Shown: one piece after another, positions 9,320 through 19,800 of the stretch
Numbering within the stretch: the stretch's first letter is position 1
How the letters are laid out: every line of letters begins with the position of its first letter
From: Ruficoccus amylovorans
Lineage (GTDB): Bacteria > Verrucomicrobiota > Verrucomicrobiia > Opitutales > Cerasicoccaceae
NCBI RefSeq assembly: GCF_014230085.1
Contig: NZ_JACHVB010000035.1
Location: 310,001 to 374,000, forward strand
Reading direction: 5' to 3'
DNA length: 64,000 nucleotides
Translations under genes and position numbers: made by a program
Notes under the pieces: generated by a model
Told to the model about the DNA's origin: nothing
Database searches by the model: none
The model's input: the letters and a program-made list of their open reading frames with translations, nothing else

Positions 9320-12217
9320 ATGAAACGCTTTGTCCCCCACGCTTGTCAGCTTCTGCCGGTTGTTTTCGTCATGTTGACGTTGGGCAGCCTTGTCTCGCAC
9401 GCCGAATGGTATTTTCGGGGAACCCCGAACGGTTGGGACGCCGCGCCGATGACCCCGGTGGATACCACCACTTACGAGATCGTTCAGAGCTTTGACGGTG
9501 AGGACACCAACGCGCGTTTCAAGATCGACCGCAGCGGCGACTGGGCCGAGAGCTATCCGGCGGCGGACCGCGTGGTCGATGACCACAAGACCTACCGGAT
9601 CACGTTTGACACGGTGTCCAAGTCCATCACGACCGAGGAAATTCTGCCGCAGGACACCTGGTACTTTCGCGGGACGCCCAATGCCTGGAATACGGCGGCC
9701 ATGACCTATCTCGGCGCGAATCTGTACGAGTACATCGCCACCTTCGATGGCGAGGAGAGCCCGGCGCGCTTCCTTATCGACCGTTACGGAGACTTTTCCG
9801 AGCGCTATCCCGCGCAGGACTATCCGGTGGACGATTATAAAACCTACCGCATCCTTTTCAACCAAGCGACCAAGGCGATCACGACGGAAGAGATCTGGTT
9901 GCCCGACACGTGGTATTTCCGTGGGACACCCAACGCTTGGAACATGGCCGAGATGACGCGCCTGTCCGCCAATACCTACGAGTATATCGCCACCTTTGAC
10001 GGCGAGGAGAGTCCGGCCCGGTTCCTCATCGACCACACGGGCGACTTTTCCGAGCGTTATCCCGCGCAGACGGATGTCAGCGTGACCGACCAGCGCATTT
10101 ACCGCATCACCTTCAACAGCGACACGAAGGCGATCACGACGGAGGAACTGGGGGTGATCGAGCCCTGGTATTTCCGGGGGACATCGAACAACTGGAACAC
10201 GGCACAGATGACGCATCTCGGACAGGGATATTACGAGTACATTGCCACCTTCGACGGCGAGGAGAGCCCGGCCCGGTTTCTGATTGATCGTTACGGTGAC
10301 TTCTCTGAGCGATACCCGGTGCAGGACTATCCCGTTCAGGATCACAAGACCTACCGCATTCTCTTCGATATCCTGACCAAGACGATCACCGTGAGCGAAC
10401 TCGGCGTGAGCGGCGGGGATTTCCGGGAGGAGACGATCTATTTCGTGATGACGACGCGTTTCTACGACGGCGACCCCTCCAACAACATGAAGTGCTGGGA
10501 CGGCGGCCTGAACCCCAGTACGGATCCGGCCTGGCGGGGAGATTTCAAGGGGCTGATCGAAAAGCTCGACTACATCAAGGCGCTCGGTTTCTCGGCCATC
10601 TGGATCACCCCGGTGGTGAAAAATGCCAGCGGCTATGATTACCACGGCTATCATGCCATCGACCACAGCAAGGTGGATTTCCGCTACGAATCCGCGGGCG
10701 TGAGCTACCAGACCCTGATCGATGAAGTGCATGCACGGGGGATGAAGCTCATTCAGGACATCGTACTCAACCACAGTTGCAACTACGGCGAGGAAAACCT
10801 CTACCCACTCTTCCAGCGCTCGGAGACGATCAACTTCAATGAAACCGCGAACAGCGCCGTCACCATTGATGACCCGATGGGAGTGCTGCCTTTGAATTAC
10901 GCGAGCCTGGCTCCAAACAACCAGTACGGGGCCCGTATCGACGCGATGAAGGAGGACGCCAATGACGTGAACTTTATCTACCACCACGAGAAGTCGCTTC
11001 AGTGGGAGGGCTACACGGTGCAGACCGGACAGATCGCCGGTGACACTGTTGATCTTAATACGGAAAATCCCGTGACGGCGCAGTACCTGATCGACGCGTA
11101 TAACCAGTACATCGACATGGGCGTGGATGCGTTCCGCATCGACACGGTGAAGCATATCTCACGCTTGACGTTCAACAACACGTTTGTCCCGGCCTTCAAA
11201 CAGCGCGGGGGCGAGGACTTTTTCATGTTCGGCGAGATCGCGAGCCGTTACCGCCAGGTCTGGAACAGTAACATCCCTGCCATCTCCACACCGTTCTACA
11301 CCTGGGCCGAGACGGTGTCCTACCCGTGGGGGACGCGCACGCTCAATGAAGCCTCCGTTTACCAGCACTGGCAGGACAACTCGACGGTGGACAATGAGCC
11401 CATGAGCAATAATCACCGGCTCATCGGCAACGACTACCACGCCCCGGACTATTCGCTGAACTCGGGGATGGCGGTGATCGACTTTCCCATGCACTGGAAC
11501 TTCCAGTACGCAGCCGATGCATTCGGCGTAGCGGTGGGCGGGGACCTGTGGTACAACGACGCCACGTTCAACGTGACCTACGTTGACTCGCACGATTACG
11601 CCCCGGACGGCGCGCCGGAGAATCAGCGCTTCGCGCAGCCTCAGGACAGTTGGGCGGAAAACCTGAGTCTGATGTTCACGTTCCGCGGCATCCCGTGCAT
11701 TTACTACGGCAGTGAGATCGAGTTCCAGAAAGGCATGCCGATAGATGTCGGGCCGAATCAGCCGCTCTCGCAGACTGGACGGGCTTACTACGGAGATCAT
11801 CTGCAGGGCAGCGTGTCCGTGAGTGATTTCGGCCAGTACAGTAACACCAGCGGGGAAATGGCCGTCACGCTCAGTCATCCGCTGGCTCAGCATATCCGCC
11901 GCCTGAACCTGATTCGTCGGGCCGTGCCAGCCTTGCAAAAGGGGCAGTACTCGACCGACGGCATCAGCGGGGGAATCGCTTTTAAGCGCAGGTACACGGA
12001 TGCCGAGACGGATAGCTTTGTTTTGGTGGCGATCAGCGGCGGAGCGACCTTTAGCGGCATCCCCAACGGAACTTATGTGGACGCCATTACCGGGGGTGTG
12101 CAGAATGTCGTAGCGGGTAGCTTGTCGGCCTCTGTCAGTGGCAAGGGCAATATGAAAGTGTATGTGCTCAATGGGCCCGGAAAGATCGGCGAAGACGGGA
12201 CTTACCTCAAGCCTTAG
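9320..12217 (+). CDS. Secreted GH13 alpha-amylase with four N-terminal repeat modules
   Basis: Predicted extracellular endo-acting alpha-amylase that cuts alpha-1,4 links in starch. The 965-residue protein has a signal peptide (hydrophobic core about residues 8-26, cut near SHA). Four repeats of about 85 residues follow, each with a WYFRGTPNxW-type opening, a middle block like FDGEESPARFLIDR and an end like KTYRI.F. The GH13 barrel follows, with the nucleophile Asp in DAFRID (608), the Glu in FGEIA (639) and the third Asp in VDSHD (759). Metal and substrate motifs such as IQDIVLNH are present. AAAGG lies just upstream of the ATG. The repeats are close relatives of those in the pullulanase at 296-3175. 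They are probably starch-binding, though I cannot assign a CBM family number. Confidence 0.93.
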   Translation: MKRFVPHACQLLPVVFVMLTLGSLVSHAEWYFRGTPNGWDAAPMTPVDTTTYEIVQSFDGEDTNARFKIDRSGDWAESYPAADRVVDDHKTYRITFDTVSKSITTEEILPQDTWYFRGTPNAWNTAAMTYLGANLYEYIATFDGEESPARFLIDRYGDFSERYPAQDYPVDDYKTYRILFNQATKAITTEEIWLPDTWYFRGTPNAWNMAEMTRLSANTYEYIATFDGEESPARFLIDHTGDFSERYPAQTDVSVTDQRIYRITFNSDTKAITTEELGVIEPWYFRGTSNNWNTAQMTHLGQGYYEYIATFDGEESPARFLIDRYGDFSERYPVQDYPVQDHKTYRILFDILTKTITVSELGVSGGDFREETIYFVMTTRFYDGDPSNNMKCWDGGLNPSTDPAWRGDFKGLIEKLDYIKALGFSAIWITPVVKNASGYDYHGYHAIDHSKVDFRYESAGVSYQTLIDEVHARGMKLIQDIVLNHSCNYGEENLYPLFQRSETINFNETANSAVTIDDPMGVLPLNYASLAPNNQYGARIDAMKEDANDVNFIYHHEKSLQWEGYTVQTGQIAGDTVDLNTENPVTAQYLIDAYNQYIDMGVDAFRIDTVKHISRLTFNNTFVPAFKQRGGEDFFMFGEIASRYRQVWNSNIPAISTPFYTWAETVSYPWGTRTLNEASVYQHWQDNSTVDNEPMSNNHRLIGNDYHAPDYSLNSGMAVIDFPMHWNFQYAADAFGVAVGGDLWYNDATFNVTYVDSHDYAPDGAPENQRFAQPQDSWAENLSLMFTFRGIPCIYYGSEIEFQKGMPIDVGPNQPLSQTGRAYYGDHLQGSVSVSDFGQYSNTSGEMAVTLSHPLAQHIRRLNLIRRAVPALQKGQYSTDGISGGIAFKRRYTDAETDSFVLVAISGGATFSGIPNGTYVDAITGGVQNVVAGSLSASVSGKGNMKVYVLNGPGKIGEDGTYLKP

Positions 12218-12295
12218 GCTGTTGCTGATTGATCGTGTCCACGTAAACTGAGCCGCTTGCAAAGTTAGTCTGAGTGCGTAGAAAGGGCTCAGGGC

Positions 12296-12412
12296 ATGAA
12301 AGGCAAGCGATACACAACAGAGTAAAGAATTCGCATATTACGTGCCGTCGATGCGGGCAAATCGATCGTAGATGTCTGCCGCGAGGCTGGTATCAGCAAG
12401 CAGACGTTCGCC
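12296..12412 (+). pseudogene. IS3-family transposase OrfA remnant
   Basis: Reading from the ATG at 12296 gives MKGKRYTTE, a TAA stop, then RIRILRAVDAGKSIVDVC and REAGISKQTF. This is the N-terminal helix-turn-helix of IS3-type OrfA proteins, where the stop position normally holds Glu. Similarity ends near 12412 and no OrfB (DDE domain) is present. The sequence just upstream, near TGTCCACGTAAACTGAGCC (about 12236-12254), resembles an IS3-type terminal repeat, but no matching right end was found. The element is inactive, marked by an early nonsense mutation and loss of its 3' part. It sits between the amylase gene and a tRNA, in a zone of decayed mobile DNA. Confidence 0.8.
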
Positions 12413-12474
12413 CCCGGCGGCTTGTCGTCACTTCAGGATGCATCGCCGCACCTTTGGTTATTAGGTGAAGGGAT

Positions 12475-12690
12475 CTACCCCTTGGCTCGCAAGGTTACGG
12501 GGTGCTTTGCGTCGCAAGAGCCAGGAGTATCCCGAGCTGGGTTACCCGCGTCATGCTCATGGGCATCAAGTGCGCCCAGGCCTACAGCTTCGACCAATGC
12601 GACCGGCTTATCATCGGTTCCCTTCAGGATCGCATAGGCTGAGCGGGCATCCGCCTTTTGCTCATGAGTCAGGGCATAATTTCTTCGCAC
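12475..12690 (-). CDS. Uncharacterised short open frame in a decayed region
   Basis: A 71-codon frame starting with GTG encodes a charged helical N-terminal half (ALTHEQKADARSAYAILKG) and a low-quality C-terminal tail. The first half has the look of a real protein and vaguely recalls the first helix of phage-type integrases, but I cannot place it in a family. It lies between an IS3 remnant and a tRNA-Leu gene, where neighbouring genes are broken, so it is more likely a fragment than a functional gene. Apart from this frame I see nothing in 12413-12844. Confidence 0.2.
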   Translation of the reverse strand: MRRNYALTHEQKADARSAYAILKGTDDKPVALVEAVGLGALDAHEHDAGNPARDTPGSCDAKHPVTLRAKG

Positions 12691-12844
12691 AGTAGATCAG
12701 ATTTAAGTCCGTCCTGCATTTGCTCTCAAATGCTTAATTCTGCCCTGATTTTGCGTTTTTTTGCCACCTAGCCCCAGCTCAAGCTGTGAATGATCGATGG
12801 CCTTCGCTTACCGTTAAGCTCTTTTTTATGAGTGATTTATACCT

Positions 12845-12929
<85 letters not shown>

Positions 12930-13014
12930 AAGGTGCTTTCTATCAACTACTTAATGGGTATCTCTGGTGTTCGAATTTTGGCTTTTGACACCCTTTTTGT
13001 AACCCGATGATGAT

Positions 13015-13284
13015 GTGCATGGCTGCAACGCCATCATCTGGGACGCCTTTTTTAAGGTTGGAGAGTGTCTGTACCGTAATTCGTCATCAGGAACCTACTA
13101 TGCGTTGGTCAAGAAGAACGGGAAGCAGATTAGAAAATCGCTCAAAACGCAAGACCGCAAATTCGCAGAATGACGACTTAAAGAATTTCGGGGAAAAGTC
13201 GGCCAACTCAAGGCGGACCGGTTCGAGCGTAAATTGCCGTTCGAGGCCTACGCGCAGCGATGGTTCGATAGGCAGGTCAACTGA
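13015..13284 (+). pseudogene. Tyrosine recombinase (phage-type integrase) N-terminal remnant
   Basis: From a possible GTG at 13015 the frame reads ...FFKVGECLYRNSSSGTYY, then ALVKKNGKQIRKSLKTQD, RKFAE, a TGA stop at 13171, then RLKEFRGKVGQLKADRF and FEAYAQRWFDRQV, and ends with TGA at 13282. This matches the arm-type DNA-binding domain and the start of the core-binding domain of phage-type tyrosine integrases. The stop interrupts a region that reads AERRL in such proteins. The catalytic domain with its Arg-His-Arg-Tyr residues is missing. It lies 85 bp from the 5' end of tRNA-Leu and meets the heparinase gene tail to tail. It is a dead integrase, probably left from an excised or decayed island. 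Confidence 0.82.
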
Positions 13285-13303
13285 GGTTACGAAGCTCGTG
13301 TGG

Positions 13304-15430
13304 CTACGGTTGCGGCTTGGTGGAAAGCGCGGGCTGCATGGCCGAAGTCAGAGGAATGTCAGCCACATAGCGCTCGTCGTCCAGCTTGACCTCGACTTGA
13401 AGTCCCGCCTCCGTGTCACTGAGAATACGAACGCGGGCGGCTGGGGCTTTTTCTCCCCGGTAGGGGAGCAGCAGCCAGGCGAAATCCGTCGCGCCCTGGC
13501 CGATGTCGGCCTTGTAAACGGCGGCGGGCGAAGGCTCGTACTGGCCATAAATACGTGAGAACCAGCCTTGCAAGGTAGGCTCTTCCTGTCCCTTGGTGAT
13601 TTCCGGATGCCAGGCGAGTTGCCCAACTGGCTCGATGCGCAGATTTCCAACGCCGGGATCGACAGAGGCGACGGCCTCGCCGTCGAGGACCACAGTGCAG
13701 TCCGGGTGGTAGTGCCAGAGGGCCTCGATTTGGCGGGGCTGGCTGCTGGTGATGCGATCCACCACGATCCAGAACTTGCCGCGTACGTAAAAGATGGCCC
13801 GCTCATGTTCGGCCTGGCCGGTGAGTTCCTCGAATTTGTCGTAGGCGTAGCGGGCGTAGTCGAAGGTCTCGGTGATCGCGTATTGGTCTTTGGGGAGGGG
13901 GGCCTCGGCTTTGCTGGGGCCGTGGGTTTGGCCCTTGCCGTCGATCAGGATGACGTTGTGGCCCCGGGAGTGCACGGCGTAGGGTTCGCGGAATTTGTCG
14001 GCCACTTCGCCCTGATAGGCGAATTTGTCCGTATCGACAAGGAGGTTGCGCCCGTAGGCCATGAGTGAGAGGTGCATGCGGTCATAGTGCGCATGGAAAC
14101 CGGGACCGGCGGGACCGGCGTCGAACATCGCCCATTGGGCGTCCTTGCCCCAGCCGTCTCGCATAATGAGGTGCCCAGCCCAGGGGAACATTCGCGAGGG
14201 CAGGCCTTTGGGGCGCTCTCCCTGTTCGCCATTGGTGGCGATGTAAAGCCAGTCGGGCCGATTGTAGATCGCGGCGTATTTGAGGATGATCTCTCTTGAG
14301 TCGCTCAGGCCCGAGTCGTTGTTGGCGGGCTGGGAACCGTCGGGGAGCATGATGAGCGCGTAGTAGTTCCAGGCCTTTTGCAGCGTGTCCTGAAGCTCCG
14401 GCGAGAGTGGTTTACCGGCGCTGCGGGCCGCGTTGGCGAGGCGCTCGTAGTTACCGGCGGCGTAGGCGTGGTAACCTGCGGTCAACTCCTCGTGCACGCC
14501 GTCCGGGTAGAATTGCTCGGAGGCGTCCTTGCCCAGGTAATCCGCCGCGTGGGTGAACCATTCGTCGGATTCGCTGAGTTCGGGCCAGAGGACGGCGCAG
14601 GTGGCGAGCCCGGAAAGATCGAGGGTTGCGTGGTTGCCGCCGAGCGAATGGTCCTTACGCAGGCCGCGCCCGTGGTCAACGATGCTGCACAGCATGAGGA
14701 GTCGGGTGGCGGGGCGAAACTGTCCGGAGTCTTGCAAACCGTAAAAGAACTTGCCCCAGCCGTGGATGCGGATGCCCATTTCCATCGGCCGCCACATGCG
14801 GTCAGCCAGGCGGGTCTCCTGTGGCGTGTCCGCCGTGTAGGCCGGGAGGCTGCTCACGATCCAGTCGCGCATCAGTTCGTCCAGCTTCTCGATGTAAGCG
14901 GGGTTCCCGGTTTGCCTGTAGGCGTAGTAAAGGGTGCGTAGCGGGATGTGGCGATTGAGTTTGGCAGCCCATTGTTTGTCATCTTGAGGGCCGCCGTCAT
15001 ACCAGTCCACGCGCCCGTTGGAGCGGCGGGCGATGGGGGCGGTCAGTTCGTAGGACGTCATCCGGTCTTCGAGTATGAGATCCGCAAGGGTAATGTCCGT
15101 GATGTCAGTCTCATTGGGGATGAGGGGGATCTCTATCCGCTGGGCCGTGTGTTCGGGATGATCGTGGTAGTAGGCCAGCAGCAGTTCGGAAGCCCGGACG
15201 GTGTCGCCCGATTGGTAGGCGGCCTTGACGGCTTCCAGGCCAGGGGTATCAAGATCGAGGGCTTCAAAAAGTTGCTCCACCTGCTCGGGGTAAATCTCGC
15301 ATACGTCCGCCACGGTGTAGAGTTCCTGATAGCCGTCGGCGCGGGGGTCGTCTCCGGCCAGGGACGCCCGGACCGAAACAGCGATGGGAAGCAGGGACAG
15401 GGCAAGGATAAGGGCTCGCGAGTAATTCAT
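13304..15430 (-). CDS. Secreted heparinase II/III-family polysaccharide lyase
   Basis: Predicted exported lyase acting on an acidic (uronate-containing) polysaccharide. The 708-residue protein starts with a signal peptide (hydrophobic stretch about residues 6-22, cut near VRASLA). An alpha/alpha-toroid domain follows at roughly residues 40-380, with GGNHATLDL near 263. A heparinase II/III-like beta-sandwich comes next, with FHAHYDRMHLSL near 445 and LLVDTDKFAY, blocks where these enzymes keep metal-binding or catalytic His and Tyr residues. The size fits lyases of PL12, PL15, PL17 and PL21; family and substrate cannot be separated by eye. It stands alone, convergent with an integrase remnant 19 bp away, and it diverges from the efflux operon. 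Confidence 0.85.
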   Translation of the reverse strand: MNYSRALILALSLLPIAVSVRASLAGDDPRADGYQELYTVADVCEIYPEQVEQLFEALDLDTPGLEAVKAAYQSGDTVRASELLLAYYHDHPEHTAQRIEIPLIPNETDITDITLADLILEDRMTSYELTAPIARRSNGRVDWYDGGPQDDKQWAAKLNRHIPLRTLYYAYRQTGNPAYIEKLDELMRDWIVSSLPAYTADTPQETRLADRMWRPMEMGIRIHGWGKFFYGLQDSGQFRPATRLLMLCSIVDHGRGLRKDHSLGGNHATLDLSGLATCAVLWPELSESDEWFTHAADYLGKDASEQFYPDGVHEELTAGYHAYAAGNYERLANAARSAGKPLSPELQDTLQKAWNYYALIMLPDGSQPANNDSGLSDSREIILKYAAIYNRPDWLYIATNGEQGERPKGLPSRMFPWAGHLIMRDGWGKDAQWAMFDAGPAGPGFHAHYDRMHLSLMAYGRNLLVDTDKFAYQGEVADKFREPYAVHSRGHNVILIDGKGQTHGPSKAEAPLPKDQYAITETFDYARYAYDKFEELTGQAEHERAIFYVRGKFWIVVDRITSSQPRQIEALWHYHPDCTVVLDGEAVASVDPGVGNLRIEPVGQLAWHPEITKGQEEPTLQGWFSRIYGQYEPSPAAVYKADIGQGATDFAWLLLPYRGEKAPAARVRILSDTEAGLQVEVKLDDERYVADIPLTSAMQPALSTKPQP

Positions 15431-15707
15431 AGCGGATGTTGAAAGGGGAGGGGGGTGCTGGAGCGCGGCGTCAATTATTTCTGAAGTAAAGGCAGGCCGG
15501 GCGGTGAGTCGCGACTCTTGTTTTCACCGTTGGTGGCCGTCTGCATAAAACCATTAAATCGGACTCGGCGGCAATGCCTTTGCTGCTGATACAGATGACT
15601 CCTGCTCATTGCTGCAGGACAACGAATGAGGATTTACCAGGTAAAACCGGAGAAATAAACGGGCGGTTTCAGTTGCATTCGGCGAAAGTGCCATTTTAGT
15701 CCGTAGC

Positions 15708-16826
15708 GTGCCCGCTGAAAATTCATCAACGGACTCGAAACCCAAGCGTCGGCTTGGGATGATGGTCTCCGCCCTCGCCACTCTCGCCTTCGCCGCCCTG
15801 GCGGTGTACTTCTTTTTCGCGCCCGCTCCGGGGCGGGAGAACGAGCGTGCCGCCCCTCCGCCGCCCCCCGTGCTGACCGGAGAGGTGGAGGAAATCGTCT
15901 GGGACGAGACCGTGCGCGCGCTTGGCAATGTCCGGGCCAACGAACAGGCCATGCTCTCACCAAAAATCACCGAGCGGGTGATCGCGGTCAATTTCGAGTC
16001 CGGCCAGCACGTCGAAAAGGGGCACCTCCTCATCCAGCTCAACGACGCCGAGCAGCAGGCCCAACTGGAGGAAATGCAGGCCAGTCTCGACGAGCGTTCC
16101 CAGCAACTGGAGCGCGTGCGCTCGGTCGAGGGCAGCGGGGCGCTTTCGCGCTCGGTCATCGACGAGGAGATTTCGCGCTTCAATGTCGCCCGCGCCCAAC
16201 TCGATCTGGCCAAGGCCCGTGTGGACGACCGCCGGATTTACGCCCCCTTTGACGGTGTGCTCGGCTTGCGCGATCTCAGCCCCGGTGAACTGGTCGAGGC
16301 CGGAGACGATCTGGTTGAGATTATCGATCTGACTCCGGTCAAGGTGGACTTCACCGTGCCCGAGCGTAACTTTGCACAGATCGCGCCGGGCCTGAAGATC
16401 ACGGCCCGCTCTGAGTCTTATCCGGGGCGTGTCTTCGAGGGCGAAGTCCGCTCCGTTTCGCCCAATATCGACCCGGTCAGCCGATCCGCGCGGGTGCGCG
16501 CCTTTGTCTCGAACGAGGATTTTGCGTTGCGCCCGGGGATGCTCCTGCTGGTCGAGCTCAACCTTGGCAGCAAGAGCGTACTCACCGTACCCGAGAGCGC
16601 CTTGAGCCCGATTGGCGATCAGCAGTATATTTACCGCGTGACTGAGGACGGCCTGGCCGAGCGCGTGCCGGTCCGGGTCGGGCGCCGCCAGAAGGGCGTG
16701 GCCGAGTTGCTGGAGGGGCTGGAAAAGGGCGATGCGATCATCACGCATGGCCATCGCGCCCGCAGCGGACAGCCGGTCAACACATTAACCCAGGAGCAGG
16801 TTTTCAACCACTCCACCGACTCCTGA
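15708..16826 (+). CDS. RND efflux periplasmic adaptor (membrane fusion) protein
   Basis: Predicted adaptor linking an inner-membrane RND pump to an outer-membrane channel. The 372-residue protein starts at GTG 15708, has an N-terminal membrane anchor (about residues 18-38) rather than a lipobox, then a Pro-rich linker. A split lipoyl domain follows (ANEQAMLSPKITERV and VDDRRIYAPFDGVLGLRD), with an intervening coiled-coil hairpin (about residues 110-165, rich in Glu, Gln and Arg). Beta-barrel and membrane-proximal domains end the protein. It is first in a three-gene operon, with the pump starting 7 bp after its stop. The exported compound cannot be deduced. Confidence 0.93.
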   Translation: MPAENSSTDSKPKRRLGMMVSALATLAFAALAVYFFFAPAPGRENERAAPPPPPVLTGEVEEIVWDETVRALGNVRANEQAMLSPKITERVIAVNFESGQHVEKGHLLIQLNDAEQQAQLEEMQASLDERSQQLERVRSVEGSGALSRSVIDEEISRFNVARAQLDLAKARVDDRRIYAPFDGVLGLRDLSPGELVEAGDDLVEIIDLTPVKVDFTVPERNFAQIAPGLKITARSESYPGRVFEGEVRSVSPNIDPVSRSARVRAFVSNEDFALRPGMLLLVELNLGSKSVLTVPESALSPIGDQQYIYRVTEDGLAERVPVRVGRRQKGVAELLEGLEKGDAIITHGHRARSGQPVNTLTQEQVFNHSTDS

Positions 16827-16833
16827 GCGCGCC

Positions 16834-19800
16834 GTGCATATTTCTGAAATCTCGGTCAAGCGCCCGGTCTTTGCCTCCGTCCTGAGCCTGTTGCTCATCG
16901 TGGTCGGCTACCTTGCGTTCCGCGAACTGCCGGTGCGTGAGTACCCGAATATTGACCCGCCCATCGTCTCGGTCGAGACCTCGTATCCGGGGGCGTCGGC
17001 GGCGGTGGTCGATACCAAGATCACGCAATTGCTGGAGGACCGCATCAGCGGTATTGAGGGCATCCGATCAATTACTTCGTCGAGCCAGGACGGACGTTCG
17101 GACATCAGCATTGAGTTCGAGTTGAGCCGGGATATCGACGCGGCCTCCAACGACGTGCGCGAGCGCGTAGGGCGAGCCCTGGACAACCTTCCGCTGGAGG
17201 CCGACCCGCCGGAGATATTTAAAGTGGACTCCAGCGGCGACGTCATCATGTGGTACAACCTCGCCAGCGACGAACTCAACGGGCTGGAGTTGACCGACTA
17301 CGCCGACCGCTACCTGGTGGACCGCCTCTCGACCGTCAACGGTGTGGCGCGGGTGCGCATCGGCGGCTCCCGCGAGTACTCCCTGCGTGTCTGGCTGGAT
17401 CGCGACGCCATGGCTGCGCGCGGCATTACGGTCGCCGATATTGAAGAAGCCCTGCGCTCGGAAAATGTCGAGCTGCCTGCCGGGCGGGTGGACTCCACTG
17501 ACCGTTACTTTACGGTGCGCACGCAGCGCGGCTACGAGACCGAGGACGACTTTGCGCAACTTGTGGTAGGCGAGGGGAGGGACGGGCATCTGATCCGCCT
17601 GGCCGAAGTGGCCGAGGCCCGCATCGGTGCGGTCGAGCACCGGCAGGAGTTGCGCGGCAACGGCCAGGACATGATCGGCCTGGGCATCATTCCCCAGTCC
17701 ACTGCCAACACCCTGGAGGTGGCCCGTGGGGTAAAAAAGGAAATCGAGCGCATTAAGGAGTCGCTGCCGGATGGGACGCGGATCTTCAGCAGCTTTGACC
17801 GGACGGTTTTCATCGAGGACTCGATTAACGAGATTTACATCTCGCTGGTGATCGCGCTCGTGCTGGTCGTGCTGGTGATCTTCGCCTTCCTGGGCAGTGT
17901 GCGGGCCGTGCTTGTGCCCGCCGTCACCGTGCCGATCTCGCTCACCGGGGCGCTGATCTTTTTGCAGTTCATGGGCTACTCCCTGAACCTGCTTACGCTG
18001 CTCGCGCTGTTGCTGGCCATCGGCCTGGTGGTGGACGACGCCATCGTGGTGCTGGAAAATATTTACCGCCGCATCCACCTCGGGGAGTCTCCGGCGCTGG
18101 CCTCTGTGCGCGGCTCGAAGCAGGTCAGCTTCGCGGTCATCGCCACGACGCTCGTGTTGATCGCGGTCTTCGTGCCCATCGGCTTTCTCTCGGGCAACAC
18201 GGGGCGGCTTTTTAGCGAGTTCGCCTTCGCGCTGGCGGCCTCGGTCGGCGTCTCAAGCCTGATCGCGCTGACCCTTTCGCCCATGATGTGCTCCTTTCTC
18301 CTGTCTTCCGGGCAGACCGAGGGGCGCTTCGCGCAGCAGGTGGACCGCTCCCTGCATTACGCCTCCAACCTCTACCGGCGCTGCCTCTCGGGCGCGCTGC
18401 GGCATCCGCTGCTGGTCGCGGGGGTCGTACTGGTTTCCGCCGCAGCGATGGTTTTCTGCTTCCGGGGGCTGACTTCGGAGTTCGCGCCGCGAGAGGACCG
18501 CGGGGTTTTCTTTGTCATAATGAACGCCCCGGAAGGGGCCAGCTACGAGTACTCCCGTGACTACATGCGCCAAATCGAGGGCGACCTCATGCCACTGGTC
18601 GAGTCGGGCGAGGCCAAGCGCATTCTCGTGCGGACGCCACGCAGCTTTGGCACTCCGAACTCCTTCAACGGGGGCATGGCTATCGTGGTGCTGGACGATT
18701 TCGGGCAGCGACGTTCCTCGCACGAGATCGTCGGTGAAATCGCTCCCAAGCTCGGCCGGCTGGCGGGAGTACAAGCTTTCCCGGTCCAGCGCAGCGGCCT
18801 CACGCGCAACGTGGGCGAACCGGTGCAGTTCGTCATCGGGGGCAACACCTACGAGGAACTGCGTGAGTGGCAGGACATCATCCTCGACGCCGCCCGCGAT
18901 AACCCCTACCTGCTCAACGTCGATACCGACTTCAAGGAGACCAAGCCGCAACTGCGCGTCAACATCGACAAGGAGCGTGCCGCCGACCTCGGTGTTTCAC
19001 TGCGCCAGATCGGGCAGACGCTGGAGACCTTTTTCGGCTCGCGCCGGGTGACGACCTTCCTCGAACGCGGGGAGGAGTACGACGTCATCCTGCAAGGCCG
19101 CGACAGCGACCGCCAGACGACGACCGACCTGACCAACATCTACGTGCGCTCCGAGCAGAGCGGGACGCTCATCCCGTTGAGCAACCTGGTTGACATCCGT
19201 GAGACGGCCGAAGCCTCCACCCTGAACCGCTTTAACCGACTGCGGGCGATCACTATCTCCGCCAACCTGGCCGAAGGCTACACCTTGGGCGAGGCGCTGG
19301 AGTTCCTGCGGGCCTCGGTCCGGGAAAAACTCCCCGCCCGCGCGCAGATCGACTACAAGGGCGAGTCGCGGGAGTTCATCGACGCGCAGGGGGCGATCTA
19401 CTTCGTGTTCGGGATGTCGCTCGTCATGGTCTTTCTCGTGCTGGCCGCGCAGTTTGAAAGCTGGATTCATCCCTTTACGATCCTGCTGACCGTGCCGCTG
19501 GCCATCGCCGGGGGCTTATGGGGATTGATGACGGTTGACGGCACGCTGAACATTTTCTCGCAGATCGGGATCGTCATCCTCGTCGGGCTGGCGGCCAAGA
19601 ACGGTATCCTCATCGTTGAGTTCGCCAACCAGTTGCGCGACGAGGAGGGCATGAGCGTGCGCGATGCCATCCTGAGAGCCGCGCAACTGCGCCTGCGGCC
19701 CATCGCGATGACGGCGATTTCGACCGTTTTCGGGGCGATCCCGCTGGTCATGGCCACGGGGGCCGGTTCCGAGAACCGTATGACCATCGGTATCGTGATT

